Shown in pieces: positions 9,745 through 21,600 of a DNA stretch of 26,837 nucleotides. The notes beneath the pieces are model-generated. The model ran no database searches, was not told the origin of the DNA, and saw only the letters and a list, made by a program, of their open reading frames with translations. Source of the stretch: Heterostelium multicystogenum (taxonomy: Eukaryota; Evosea; Eumycetozoa; Acytosteliales; Acytosteliaceae). The translations under genes and the position numbers were made by a program. Positions within the stretch are counted from its first letter, which is position 1. Each line of letters starts with the position of its first letter. The stretch covers positions 1-26,837 of the forward strand of contig RCNN01000544.1 of the NCBI GenBank assembly GCA_003667245.1, in the 5' to 3' direction.

Positions 9745-11424
9745 ATGAACTCTGTTCAACCAAGATTTGACCCTGCTGCTGCTATCGAAAAATATAGACC
9801 AAAGATAATTGTAGATGAAAGATATAAAGCACCTGATGCTCTACTGAAAAAAACGAACTGTAAAATACTCTTTAGATGAAGATGATGGTATGATTGAGTA
9901 GCTTGCAATAGGATTTTTACAGTGTGAATTATGAGAAGACAAGGATCTAACTTGCTTTATATATATATAGAAAAGAAACAGGTAAAGAAGAAATCTCCAG
10001 CTAAAAGAGAAAGAGAAAATGATAGGGACGACAATGATAGGGAGATAAAAGAGAGAAAATCCAAGAAAAATACATCGACTTCTTCACCTTCAAGCAGCGC
10101 TGCGAATAAGAATAAAGAAACAAAGAAACCAGCACCTACCATTGCACCAAAACTACTCAACGATGCCCAAAACGATTTTCTATGGGGCGTTTCAATTAAG
10201 AAATCAAATGCAGGTGAACCATACCTAATAATATAAATAGCTCAAAGACAACATCTTCAACCTCATCACTCAAGCCTTCTTTGTCGTCAAATGACTCAAA
10301 ACCAATATCAACTTCAATTAAATCCACAACCTCATCATCATCCTCTTCATCCTCTTCCTCTTCAAATGGTAATTCACAAGTAGTAAAGAAATCGACTACA
10401 ACATACTCAAGCTCAACTTCATCTTCCTCTCACTCAAAACCAACAACCTCTTCTTCCTCAAAATCAAACTCAACATTTCACACTCCCCTAGCTCAAAACC
10501 AACCAACACTGTGAATAAATCTGCATCGTCAACTTCCTCAAACTCATCACCAGCTCTGGGTAAACTAAGCACAAGCGTCAACAATAAACTATCAACAAAC
10601 TCATCACCAATCGTTAGATCACAACCAACTGAAAAAACCCATCATCTCAGTCAACAACCAAAGGTGTTTCACCATTATCGCATGACCTACCTTTAATGAA
10701 AAAGCCAACAGTACATATCACATGCGCAGTGCATCGCTCCCTCCACTCAAACAAACTCACAATCTTCATCAGCAAATCATCATCCTCTTCGTCATCCACT
10801 AATCGATCATCGACAACAAACAAGCCACACGAAAGAGATAAAGATCACAGAGACAAAGATCGTAGGGATAAAGACATTAGAGATCATAGAGATAAAGATC
10901 GTAGAGACAGCAAGAATAGTCATAGCAATGGAATAAGGCATCATCGTTTAACGGTAAGAAGTTCATCTAGTAATGGATCAAGTAGGGTTGGATCTAGTCA
11001 AGCAACACGTAGATATTCCAAATACTCCGACGACGAAGAGGACGATTACGATGATGAATACGATTCAGACGATGATTTTATCGATGACAACGAATCCGAC
11101 GAAGCTAGACGTGAGCTTCAAAAGACACTGTCAATGTTCAGAGGATATAAGGCACACAAAAACAACAGATTCGACGACGATTTTGGACGATCGATCAATG
11201 GATGCAGGTTTCGATGAAATAGAAGAAGAGGAGAGAGATCCGCCTACATCGCGCAAAAAGAAGATAAACGTGCAATCGAAGAAGAAATGAGATACCGTCG
11301 AGAAAAGAAGAAAGAAAGAAAAAGCACTATAGCTCAAGATAATCTCAACAAAATAATAATAGTATTAATAGTAAATAACACAACACAATATAAAATTAAA
11401 AATACTAATAACCTGTCAATATAA
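9745..11424 (+). CDS. spt2: SPT2-family histone chaperone
   Basis: SPT2 proteins bind histones H3-H4 and act in transcription elongation and chromatin maintenance. Start ATG 9745 (MNSVQPRFDPAAAIEKY), then KYSLDEDD, intron 9888-9970, then a Lys/Arg/Glu-rich block. A very long Ser/Thr/Pro/Asn low-complexity middle (about 10230-10820) precedes an Arg/Asp/Lys repeat (10828-10911). The diagnostic SPT2 domain is at the C-terminus: acidic DDEYDSDDDFIDD, then MFRGYKAHKNNRFDDD, RSMDAGFDEIEEEER, and RSAYIAQKEDKRAIEEEMRY. This order and the ER-S-x-x-I-A motif are characteristic. The frame shifts near 9847, 10218, 10512, 10690, 11190 and 11238, and the tail after AQDNL reads into low-complexity Ile/Asn before TAA 11422-11424. 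Serine-rich expansion is common in dictyostelids, and indels in it may be assembly errors. Confidence 0.75.
10828..10911 (+). repeat. Tandem Arg-Asp-Lys-Asp coding repeat
   Basis: Imperfect repeats of about 12-15 bp (variants of GATAAAGATC-GTAGAGA) encode alternating RDKD / RDHRDKD units inside the SPT2 gene. It makes a mixed-charge, probably disordered linker before the acidic SPT2 domain. Confidence 0.6.
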
Positions 11425-12632
11425 AATAATAATAGAATGGACCATATATTTTATATAAATTCAAATAAATTCATTGAAATTGATATATTTAGATTGATAA
11501 ATATAGATGATGTAGCAGATTATCTATAGTTTGTCATTCCACCTCACCACCATTACCCACTAACATACCTTATTCTACAATAACATGAAATCTATAGAGG
11601 TCTGATAAGGAATTAAATCATTAGTTTATATTAATTTAGAACATTTATTATATGGTTTTTTAAATAGATTTATTAACTAAAACAAGTATTTAATCTAATC
11701 AAATAAGAGTTACTACTTTGAAGATAACTTTCTACTAATATAGATATATTTACAAGTATCACTCCATTTAATTTGTTTATTGTTTTATTCAATGAAAAAT
11801 ATCTTTGATATTTAGTAATTTAAAAAATTAAATTTAAAAAATTTGGTCCAAAGTGAAATTTCCTGAGTTAAAACTCAATCGACAACAACACTTCTTCCTA
11901 TTTGGCACGAAAAACTTTTGTTGTTTTTTTCACCATTTACATGTGAGACCCCCACACTCAACAGTCGTTTTCCCAGTCAAAATCCCAATATAATGTTGAT
12001 AGCAAATTTTTATTCCAAAGAATAAACTGTCGTTTCTTTTTCTTCTATTACTTTTTATTTTATTTTTTTTCTTTTTTTGATCTGACCCTTCATAATAATC
12101 TGATTTAAATTATCAAAACAACACCTCACTCTTACATTTTAACACACATTCAAATAAAGAGTGTATATAAAGAAGAATAGAGATATACAAATATATTCAT
12201 TCGATATCTATAAATAATTTAAATTATCATTAAAAACCGAACCTTTCAATTCCACACGGCTAAAATTTCTTTAGAATTTTTAAATTCAAACATACACTTG
12301 CAGTACCACTCTCACAGTATCACCCCTATCCACGAAGCTTGACTTTTATAGTAAAATAGCAATACTATATACAAGCTGTAGAGACACATCCAATTGGCGA
12401 TTGAATAATTATAATAACACTCCTTGTTTCTTCAATTTCATCATCTAATTAATTTATTATTATTTACCCATAATTAGAAAAATATATATCACAATCCAAA
12501 TTACACAGGGTAACAATACATTTTTCAAAACTATTTAATTTATTCTTATAATATAAATAATAATCATATAATACTTGACATCATTTATCACTCAACATTC
12601 ACATTCATCAAGAAATATAAGTCCCAATAAAA
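11425..12632. promoter_or_regulatory. Intergenic region upstream of serine dehydratase
   Basis: 1.2 kb without a supportable gene, between two co-directional genes. It holds T-rich tracts (12030-12080) typical of dictyostelid promoters, a short palindrome at 11864-11877 (TGAGTT-AA-AACTCA) and a slightly GC-richer stretch at 11930-11990 (runs of C). No conserved RNA or repeat recognised. Confidence 0.35.
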
Positions 12633-14014
12633 ATGTCAGCATCTTCCTCGCCATACTTAGTATCATCTGCATCCGAGCAAACTGTTACTCCAATTTCACA
12701 AAAGTATGAAAATTATATTTTCCAGTGATGTCTAGACTCGAACAAAATACTGATATATCGCGACTATTATCATTATTACAGCGACACACTTATTAAATTA
12801 ACTCAAAATACCATTGATCGAGTCTTTAGCCCTCAATCAAATTATCAATGCTGGAAATATATCAGGAACACCAATTAGAGTTTGGGCAAAGATGGATGCA
12901 CTCCAACCATCTGGTTCATTCAAGATTCGTGGTGTTGGTTTACATTGTTCGAGAGCTGTACAAGAGAAAGGAGTCAAGCATTTAAGTATGTCCATCTGAG
13001 GGGCGGTGCCTCCAAATTCATCTTTTGAAGATATTAATTAAATCATATTACTTTTTAGTTTGCTCTTCAGGTGGAAATGCTGGTAAATCAGTCGCATATG
13101 CTGGTCGTTGTCTTGGAGTAAAGACCATCGGTTTTACCAAACACCATCCCAATGGAAACTAGACAAAAGATTTCAGCTGAAGGAGCTGAGGTTTTGGTTC
13201 ATGGTACTATTTGGGATGAAGCCGATGTTTTGGCACGTCAAATTGCAGAGCGTGAGGGTATTGATGGATATATCCATCCATTCAACCACCCAGACTTATG
13301 GGAGGGTCACTCTACTTTGATCGACGCAGTATATCAAATCAGTGCAATCAGGTAAAGTTCCAAAGCCAGATACTATCATTTGTTCAGTTGGTGGTGGTGG
13401 TCTTTTAGTTGGTATTGTAAATGGATTACATCGTGTTGGTTGGCAAGATATTCCAATCGTCGCAGTTGAGACACATGGTGCCAAGAGTTTGGGTGGATGC
13501 TTCCAAGTCGGACATCACGTAAAATTGGATGCCAGCGAAGTGACTTCAATTTGCAAAACACTAGCTACTCGTGCCGTCTGCGAAGAGGCATGGGATTGTA
13601 CAAAGAGACACAAAGATTATTCCGGTCCAGGTATCGGATTTAGAGGCTGTCGAGGCCTGCCTAAAGTTTGTTGATGACGAACGTGTGCTCGTAGAGCGCA
13701 GCATGCGGGCATCACTTGCCATAATTTACCAACAACCCAGAACTTCTCAATTGAACCCAAAGAATATTTTATCCATCGTCTGTGGTGGAAACAACACATC
13801 CATCAGAGCACTTTTAGAATTCCAACAATCATTGAAAGAAAAGGAAATTGCATCTTTAGTTGATAAAATTGCAACGACAACGACAACTGCCCAACGACAA
13901 CGCAAGACATTATTAATATTACCGAAGCAGCAGCAGCAACAAATACACCCATTCTATCAGGTAGTCCATCACAGCATAAAATACACCCTACTTTACAACT
14001 CCAATTTTAGCTAG
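12633..14014 (+). CDS. sds: L-serine dehydratase (PLP-dependent)
   Basis: Converts L-serine (and usually L-threonine) to pyruvate or 2-oxobutanoate plus ammonia; cytosolic PLP enzyme of fold type II. Exons: 12633-12703, 12782-12985, 13059 onward, with introns 12704-12781 and 12986-13058. Landmarks in order: SGTPIRVWAKMDALQPSGSF, with the PLP-binding Lys at codon 12922-12924 (SGSFKIRG); CSSGGNAGKSVAYAGR; RQKISAEGAEVLVHG; HPFNHPDLWEGHSTL; the glycine-rich phosphate loop CSVGGGGLL; GLHRVGWQDIPIVAVET; EAVEACLKFVDDERVLVE; and a final SIVCGGNN block. Length matches the family (about 350 residues) plus an extra Thr/Gln-rich tail of about 60 residues that may be out of frame. Frame changes near 12813, 13135, 13340 and 13625. 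The usual Cys-Gly-Ala motif after VLVE is altered (13691-13717). Confidence 0.86.
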
Positions 14015-14317
14015 GTAATATATAGATTTAGTTTTAATCTTAGTACATAGAGTAGAGATAAATTCATGTTTGACCTAAAGGAGTATGGATTTGCTCAGTG
14101 TGTTATTGAGGTAGTTGTTGTTTTGTTTTGTAAATCAGTAACACCCACACCACACTTGACCAATCAAATCAAATAATTTATTAATAATAATATCACCACA
14201 AATATTTAAATATTTAAGCCCAACATTTTCAGTTGAAATATATTATAATCAAATATAAATTTTTATACACTGTATGAGATAGATAAAAGATTTAGATAAA
14301 TATATACGATAATAATT
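14015..14317. other. AT-rich spacer before the PLB-like pair
   Basis: About 300 bp, presumably the 3' end of the dehydratase transcript and the promoter of the first PLB-like gene. No coding signal or structured element recognised. Confidence 0.35.
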
Positions 14318-16227
14318 ATGAAATTATTTATATTTATAATATTACTATTTTATTAGTTATAAATACAACTATTTCTATTAAGTACAATGATATCCATGGT
14401 AATCAACCAGATATCGATATATTCGATCTAAGACCATATACTTGTGTTGTAAAGATGGACAATTTTATGTGACACAAGGAATTTTGGATAATGGTGTTGC
14501 TTTTGCATTGGTAGATCTCAATTCCATCAAACCGGTTGGAACTATAATATCAATCAATACATCGTCGGCTTATCCTGATTCAGTTCAAGCCCAAGCAGCC
14601 GGATACTTGGAAGGTTACTTACATGGGAGTCAATCTACTATGGTAGAACCAACTTCTTTATGACAACATTCAAATCTTGGACCCACCTGATAATTTAACC
14701 AATTGGATTGAAGAGAATATTGTGTACATGGTATGAATTGAAATAATTATTTCATTCATTATATTGTGTATATTAACAATATCAATTATTTAAAGGTAGC
14801 ACAAATTCAGGAGTATAGAGATGTTGACCTCAATGATAGCACAGCTTTATATTGGTACCATGTCTCCTTGATCCTTGACCAAATAACAGCCATGGTAGAG
14901 GGTTACAACGATATGGTTTATAACAAGGCTATAAGTAGATTTACTATTGTTGATTTCTTTATTTTTTGAATATGGCTGGTGATATTGAGGATTTACTAAG
15001 TGCACTGGTTATTCAAGGAGGTGGAAAGATCCCATTCCCAAAATGCAGTAGAGTTGTTAGAAAACTCACATTGCTCTAGCTTTATAAAGTTAGCTGATGA
15101 TTTATCTGAAGTGTATTGTGGTCATACCACCTGGACCTGGTATACTTCTTTAATTCGTACATTCAAATACTACTCTTTTTGGATTCTCAGTAAGTTTACT
15201 TTCCTTTTCCTTTAGTTTTAAAGATATTAATGATTAAATTATAGAATGATAGTAAAATAATAAGTAGATCCCAACTTTTCTCAGCCTATCCCAACTTTAT
15301 CCTCTATCGACGATTTCTATTTACTAGAAAACCAATGATAGTAACTGAAACAACCAATAATATATTTAATTTTACATTATATTATTTGGTTCAACCAGAA
15401 TCAGTTCTAAGTTGGATAAGAGTATTAGTTGCCAATAGATTAAGTAACTCTCCTTTGGAATGGGTACAAACTATTGAGAAGTATAATAGTGGTACCTACA
15501 ATAATCAATGGATTGTTTTTGATTATAGAAAGTTTACTCCTAATGTAAGTTTGGATGATGGAGCCCTATATATTTTAGAACAAATACCAGGTCTATGTCA
15601 ATAGTATGTAAAATAATATTTCCATCATAATTTATCCAATTATTAATAATATTTTAATATAGTGCTGATCAAACCAATATATTAAGAGCTGGATATTGGC
15701 CAAGCTATAATCTTCCTTTTTATGAAAATATTTATATTTTATCTGGTTATCCTTTGTTGGCTGAGACTCTGAATATTAGTTTATCAAGACAGATTTCCTA
15801 TCAAACCACTGTAGAGCAGAGATTTCAGAAGAGATGCCAATACTGTATATTCTTTGGATGACTTCATGGCCTTCATGAGATATAATAACTACCAGAAAGA
15901 TCCAATCTCCCAAGGAAACCAGCATACTCAATCTGCTCGAGGTTCGATCTGATTAAAGATGGTCCCAGACTATTGGGTGGTACCGATAGCAAAGTCATTA
16001 GCTATAAACTAATGCAAGAACAAATTATAGTTGCAATCAACGGTCCTACAACAGACAACCCCCTCCATTTAGTTGGGATCAAAATCCACTGGTTTGAAAA
16101 TATAACTCACATCGGTATGCCAAATGAATTTAATTTTGATTGGGTGTCAATTTCAAAAGACACCTTTTCATTTTATAAACCCATCCCAAATAATAATAAT
16201 ATTGTTACTCAGCTGAACACACACTGA
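14318..16227 (+). CDS. Phospholipase B-like protein, copy 1
   Basis: Member of the PLBD/phospholipase B-like family of N-terminal-nucleophile hydrolases, secreted or lysosomal and self-cleaving. Start ATG 14318 gives a signal peptide (MKLFIFIILLFY). Conserved blocks follow: QAQAAGYLEGYL; after intron 14731-14795, DVDLNDSTALYWYHVSLILDQ; NMAGDIEDLLSAL; then HCSSFIKLADDL. The Cys at codon 15072-15074 aligns with the family's autocatalytic nucleophile. Next come CGHTTWTWYTSLIRTFKYY, intron 15190-15244, SSIDDFYLLEN, the family hallmark NSGTYNNQW, ILEQIPG, intron 15604-15662, GYWPSYNLPFYENI, and the end region LLGGTDSKV...VAINGPT...FDWVSI. Frames shift after the signal peptide, near 14440, 14640, 15025, 15290-15335, 15800-15960 and 16070. 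All key blocks are present in order, so the gene is probably functional. It shares intron positions and most blocks with the next gene. Confidence 0.88.
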
Positions 16228-16583
16228 TAGTAAATAATGATAACATTAATAATAATTATTATTAATATTATTGATGGTGTTACCTTTAATGGTTATAATA
16301 ATAATATTAAAAATAAAATAGAAATTAAATTACTGACTATTTATATGTTAGCAGTGGAGTGTATTTTTTGATTGAAATTCGATTGTACCAATTTAACATG
16401 TTGTATTTACCAATGTGGTTGAAAGTGTAATTCCTATCTCAAAAAATGAGATTGCGATATGCAAACTACCACTAAGAGATTATATGGACATTGATTACAA
16501 TACAAATATTAAATCATTCTTCTTTAATTATTGCGAAGTAGTTCTTCTTCCCCAACTCTAAAATAATCATCATTCTCTTTAAA
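16228..16583. other. Spacer between tandem PLB-like genes, with hairpin and unexplained open frame
   Basis: 356 bp. ATCTCA (16436-16441) and TGAGAT (16447-16452) form a perfect 6-bp inverted repeat around AAAAA. The same stretch is open in one plus frame from 16397 to TAA 16559-16561, with protein-like composition (IAICKLPLRDYMDIDYN) but no initiator. It may be chance, or remnant exon material from an older duplication. The promoter of copy 2 must also lie here. Confidence 0.4.
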
Positions 16584-18516
16584 ATGAAAAGTATAAGATT
16601 TATATATATAGTTATTCTTTATCTATTTTAAATCTTCAGATTGGAAATTCCATAAAAATAAAGTTTGGAAACTGTGACTATTCCAAACCATATTCACTCC
16701 AATATTTTACCTGTTTCTATAATGATGGACATTTTAGAGTAATAGAGGGGACATATGAATTTGGTGTGGCCAAAGCATCTATAGATTTACACATAAATGA
16801 AACAGGATGGAATTATATATCTATTAGAACTTCACCTTCCTTTACCGATTCCATACAATCCAAAGCTGCTGGATACATTGAAGGATATTTAACCTGGCAA
16901 TCAATCTACTATTCCCATTATAACTTTTTTAGAACAAATTTTTGAATCTAATAATTTCCTAAATCTTTGAAAGAATGGATAGATTCAAATATGAACTTTA
17001 TGGTATTTTATATCTTTTAAATTAACTAATCAAAGATATATTTATTAATTATTTCTATATAATTAGAGATCTAAAATCAATGAATACAAACCTAGTTTTA
17101 AGAATAGGATATTAAAAGATGATGTTCTCTACTGGTATCATATCTCCTTTTAATAGACCAATTGGAATCAATGGTAGATGGATATAATGATGCCATTCGA
17201 GATTTGGACATTGAGAATATTAGACCTATCACTTTTAATGACTTGTTCGTATTAAATATGGATGGTGATATGGCTGATGTGCATAATGCATTTAATTCAA
17301 AGTGGTGGTAATGTTTCATTGGCTGAAGAGTATTTGGACTACTTGGATAATACCCATTGTTTCTTCTTTAATTAAAATTAAGGATGATTTATCTGATGTT
17401 TTTTATTGGGCACAACACATGGATAGTGTACACTTCTCTAATCAGAACTTTTAAATCCTATCAATTTTCTTTTTCTGTAAGATTTCCACTGTATTACTTT
17501 AAATATTTATAAACTACTCATTCTAATACCTAATTTATTTAGAAAAAGAGTAATACCATTAATAATGGACAACTGTTCTCATCTTATCCTGGTTCATTAT
17601 CTTCCATTGATGATTTTACCATTTTGGAAAACAATATGGTTGTTATGGAAACGACCAATGAAATATTTAATAATTCACTATACACTAAAGTTTACAATAC
17701 TAGTGTTCTGTCCTGGATTCGATCGTTAGTATCCAATAGAATTAGTGATTCTCCATTGGAGTGGTGTAGGACATTTGAAAAGTATAACAGTGGTACCTAT
17801 AACAATCAATGGATGCTATTCGACTCGAGAAAGTTTGAACCTAAACAAGGTCTAAAGGATAATGCATTCTATATTTTAGAACAAATCCCAGGCTATTGTA
17901 GATAGTATGTTCTTTACATTGTCATGTAATTATATTATTACCATTGTACTAATATTAAGCAGTGAGGACCAAACTAGTTTTTTAAGAAAACAAGGCTATT
18001 GGCCAAGCTATAACCTTCCATTCTATAAAGATATTTTCGAAATCTCTGGGTACAAAGATATACAAAGATTATTTAACAAAACACATGCAAATCAGTTTGA
18101 CTACGACCAAAGCAGTAGAGCTAAAATCTTTAGAAGAGATGCAGGTCATGTTAATTCGAATTGGCAGTTTGATGTCTCTACTACGATACAAGACTATGAA
18201 AACGATCCACTATCAGAAGGAAACCCTGCCTTCACCATCAGTGCTAGATTCGATCTCATTAAGAATAAACCAATGCTATCTGGCGGTACTGACTGTAAAG
18301 TTACCAGCTTCTCTCTTCTGAATACAAGCTATCAAACTGTGTATGCAATCAACGGCCCCTCCAACCGAGATTCAGCCAACTTTCAAATGGAGTACCATTG
18401 ATGCATCTCTTGCAAACACATCTCATTTCGGAATGGTCGACACCTATGATTTTGATTGGGTAACGATCACAAAAAATTCCTACTCAAAAATGCCGCCAAA
18501 TTCTCAATCTAAATAA
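16584..18516 (+). CDS. Phospholipase B-like protein, copy 2
   Basis: Tandem paralogue of the preceding gene, same strand and same order of blocks. Start ATG 16584 with signal peptide MKSIRFIYIVILYLF. Blocks: CFYNDGHFRVIEGTYEFGVA, ETGWNYISIRTSPSF, KAAGYIEGYLTWQSIYYSHY, intron 17003-17066, DDVLYWYHISF, DQLESMVDGYNDAI, LNMDGDMADV. The presumed nucleophile Cys is at 17358-17360 (THC). Then KIKDDLSDVF and VYTSLIRTFKSYQF, intron 17477-17542, YPGSLSSIDDFTILENN, NSGTYNNQWMLFD, ILEQIPGYC, intron 17905-17962, GYWPSYNLPFYKDIFEISGY, LSGGTDCKV, YAINGPS, and HFGMVDTYDFDWVTITKNSY before TAA 18514-18516. Frames shift near 16632, 16942, 17140, 17295, 17360, 17405 and 18355. Same three intron sites as copy 1 indicate duplication after intron gain. 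Probable role: lysosomal lipid or amide hydrolysis in this phagotrophic amoeba. Confidence 0.88.
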
Positions 18517-18658
18517 GTCAAAAGGCCAAGCACCCACATCCAAATAAACATATAGTTTCCTCTTTGATTTTGTACATATCTATCCATGAATATTATATTA
18601 TAAAAGTTTGGATATACATTTATTTATTTCGTCTTCTGGATTGGTTAAATATAGGAAT
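18517..18658. terminator. Convergent 3' region between PLB copy 2 and the ELMO gene
   Basis: 142 bp between facing stop codons. AT-rich, with AATAAA-like sequence at about 18542 (CAAATAAACA). It should contain both poly(A) sites; nothing else seen. Confidence 0.4.
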
Positions 18659-21600
18659 TCACTTGAAAGCTTTGACATTTGATAGACATATCTTAAGGTT
18701 TTCAATGGTTCTCTTTATGGTTTCCTTTTGTAATTTGGGCTCGGTTGTATAGTTTAGTTGGTCTAACAAAAGGATAGTCTCGCTCATCTTCTTTTTGGTT
18801 TGCTCAATTTGCTTTGGATTGGCACTTGGTACGTTAACAGTGCTGGAAGACGTCGATATATGAAGACCACTTGCTCTAAGTGTGCCTCCAGTTGCTCTGC
18901 CAATCAGATTCATAAAAGAACTACCAGTGCTGTTGCTACTGCTGCTGCCCGAGCCTATGTTGAGATCAGGTGGACTGTTCATGATATTCGGAGGTCTTGA
19001 TGAGGGAACTGGTGATGTTGGTGAAGAGTTGAGATGGAAGGTGGTTTCATATTGCAGTCCAATGACACTGTTGGTATGGCGAATGGGTGTGGCGCTTTTA
19101 ATGGATGGCGAGGTGACAGAGGGAGTTAAGAAGGCGAAGGTGAAATAGATCGATTTGAGCTAGCCGGTGAGCATATAGATATGGATGGGCTCTTTTGGTC
19201 CAGATAAAGTGGTCTCTTAGGAAGTGGAGCTGGCTTTTTAGGATGAGCCTCATCTGGGTTTCTATATTTTTCCTTTGCACTCTTGAGTAGAGAGTATAGC
19301 TCGGTGTCACTTCACACATGTCTTCACATGTTTCGTTGGTTAATAGTTATTCACAGTGATGTCAGCCCCATACTTGATCAACAACTCAATTATTTCCCTA
19401 TTCTTCTTTGAAATTGCAAATGTGTAATGGTGTTTCCCTTTTCTATGATGTTCAACCACCACAACAAACATGGTATGTAAGTCAATTGACTCAGTATTAA
19501 TTCAATCTCCACCGATGGAGCGATCTACTTACTTGTTTAAAATTATGTGCACTGGCGCCGAAACCCAATAGGATTCTTACGTTATCTTCGCATTCTTTGG
19601 ATACTGCTAAATGAAGAGGTGTGTCCATCGTCTCAGCTATCCTTGTATCGATTTCGGCACCCTTCTCAATGAGCAACCTAAGGATTCTATTGAAGTCTTC
19701 GGACTGCCATCTCCTTGACGCAAGGTTGTGAATTGGATGATAACCATTCTTTTGCTGGAACTGAGACGTTGATTCCGTTTTGCTGAATGACCAAATCGAT
19801 GATCTGCACAGTAGATGTTGTGCATGCAAGATTGATTGGCGTCATTCCCTGGGTATTCGGATAGTTATGATGATGCTGGCTATTTACAAGTAACTGGCTG
19901 ACACTCTCCAGGGAATGACTACTGATGGATGAGTGAAGTGGTGTGTTTCCATCGAATCCGGAAATGGTGATGTGTGTATTGTCAAAGTCCTGACACTCCT
20001 CCGTTGAGTACGACTTACTCAGCAACTCATGCTGCGAGTCGGTACTTCTTGAAAACATAGGAATTCCACTGTGATCATTTCCAGTCAACTTCTTGCTCTC
20101 TTCATAGGTGGAGTTGAAGCTCTTGGACTGTCGGGTACTTCCATTCTTCTTGCATATTTCATTTACCAATTTCTTATAATCAACCAATTTCTTTCTCTAA
20201 ATTAAGTTTTCCAATTACAAAGTAGCATTAATAATCTATCAAATATACAATAGAAAAGCTGACATACTCCTGTATTACTAGTTCTGAATCCCATGATAGT
20301 TGTTGCTTTCGATATGGTCTCGGTGATTTGTGATTTCAACACTGTTTTCACTCTCTCAAAGTCCATATATCTAGCAGCAGCTTCCTCAAACCATTTCGAA
20401 AATATCCAATGTTATGCAGTAGATCTCTTCAACTGAATTCTGATGATCGAAAAGAATAGGTAAGATGTTCTCTTCATTCTCTTTTTACTATGTTGTCGTT
20501 GTATGGAAACAATATGGTTGCCAAAGATTAGTTATTTGAATGTAATGGAATCTAGGAAGAGTAGTAATTAGACTTACTGTTTGGAGGTGGTTTCATAAGC
20601 TCCAGTAGCATGCTGGTAATGTGAATACCGCAAACAGCAACTGGATAATAGCGGTCGCTGGTAATGGGGTTGGATTGTAATTGTGTTTGGTGTTGCGTAA
20701 TCGTTTTAAAGAATCGAGATGATAGGTTGCCAGATAGAGTAGATGCTTCAAGCCAGCAATTCCCATACCCCTGAAATCGGTCGATGGATCTTTGCCTTGA
20801 AATCCAATGCTCTTCCATCTCTCGTCAACCGGTTGGAAAGCCTCGCCCACAAACATAATCTCCACAGTCTCTGCAGTAGTCTCTCATGGCTGGGATCATC
20901 CTTGCTGTATTGAGTAGAGCAATCACGTATAAACTCTTGTAATTTCAAATTCTAAAGTATGGCATCAAAATGGGGAAATAATAATGTCAATCTCAACATT
21001 TTATTTTCTAAAATCAATCCTCCCCTCCTTCCTCCTTCTTTCAATCACAATGGATAATATTTACCTGTAAATCTATATATTTGCTTCTTGAAATGTACAT
21101 CCGTTGTATTTAATTGCTTTCTAATTATTTTTGGATTGATTGGATTAATTTATTTGGTTAGTTGGTCCATGCATGCGCCACCCGATTTTCTTATCTGGTG
21201 CCAATTCACTACATACCTTTAAAATATTTGATAGATTATATTCCTCAATCTCTTCAAGGAACTCCGATACATTTCAGAGTATGCAATCATGTTGTTTATG
21301 AGTGAAAGTGAAAATGTTTGTGTATTTACATCTGTACTATTTAAATTATTGATTATCTTGCTATATATATTGTTTGTTCATTGAGGCAATGGTGTTTATC
21401 AACATTCTATATCCCTCTTTACTTTGTGTTTAATTTGAGCTATATATTATATTGGATTGAGTATAGTTATTAGCCATCGAATCAATATTAATAATTATAC
21501 TAATATAATAATAATATTCATTAACTTACTGCTATTTTTAATGGATTGCTTATATTATTTATACTATATAGTTGGTGGTCAAGGAGTGTTATTATTTTCT

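Noticed and set aside
12633..18516. Pseudogene status for serine dehydratase and the PLB-like genes
   Set aside because: Stops and shifts are present, but catalytic and structural motifs, order and splice sites are all preserved. The same error pattern affects every gene in the window, including essential ones such as APC8.
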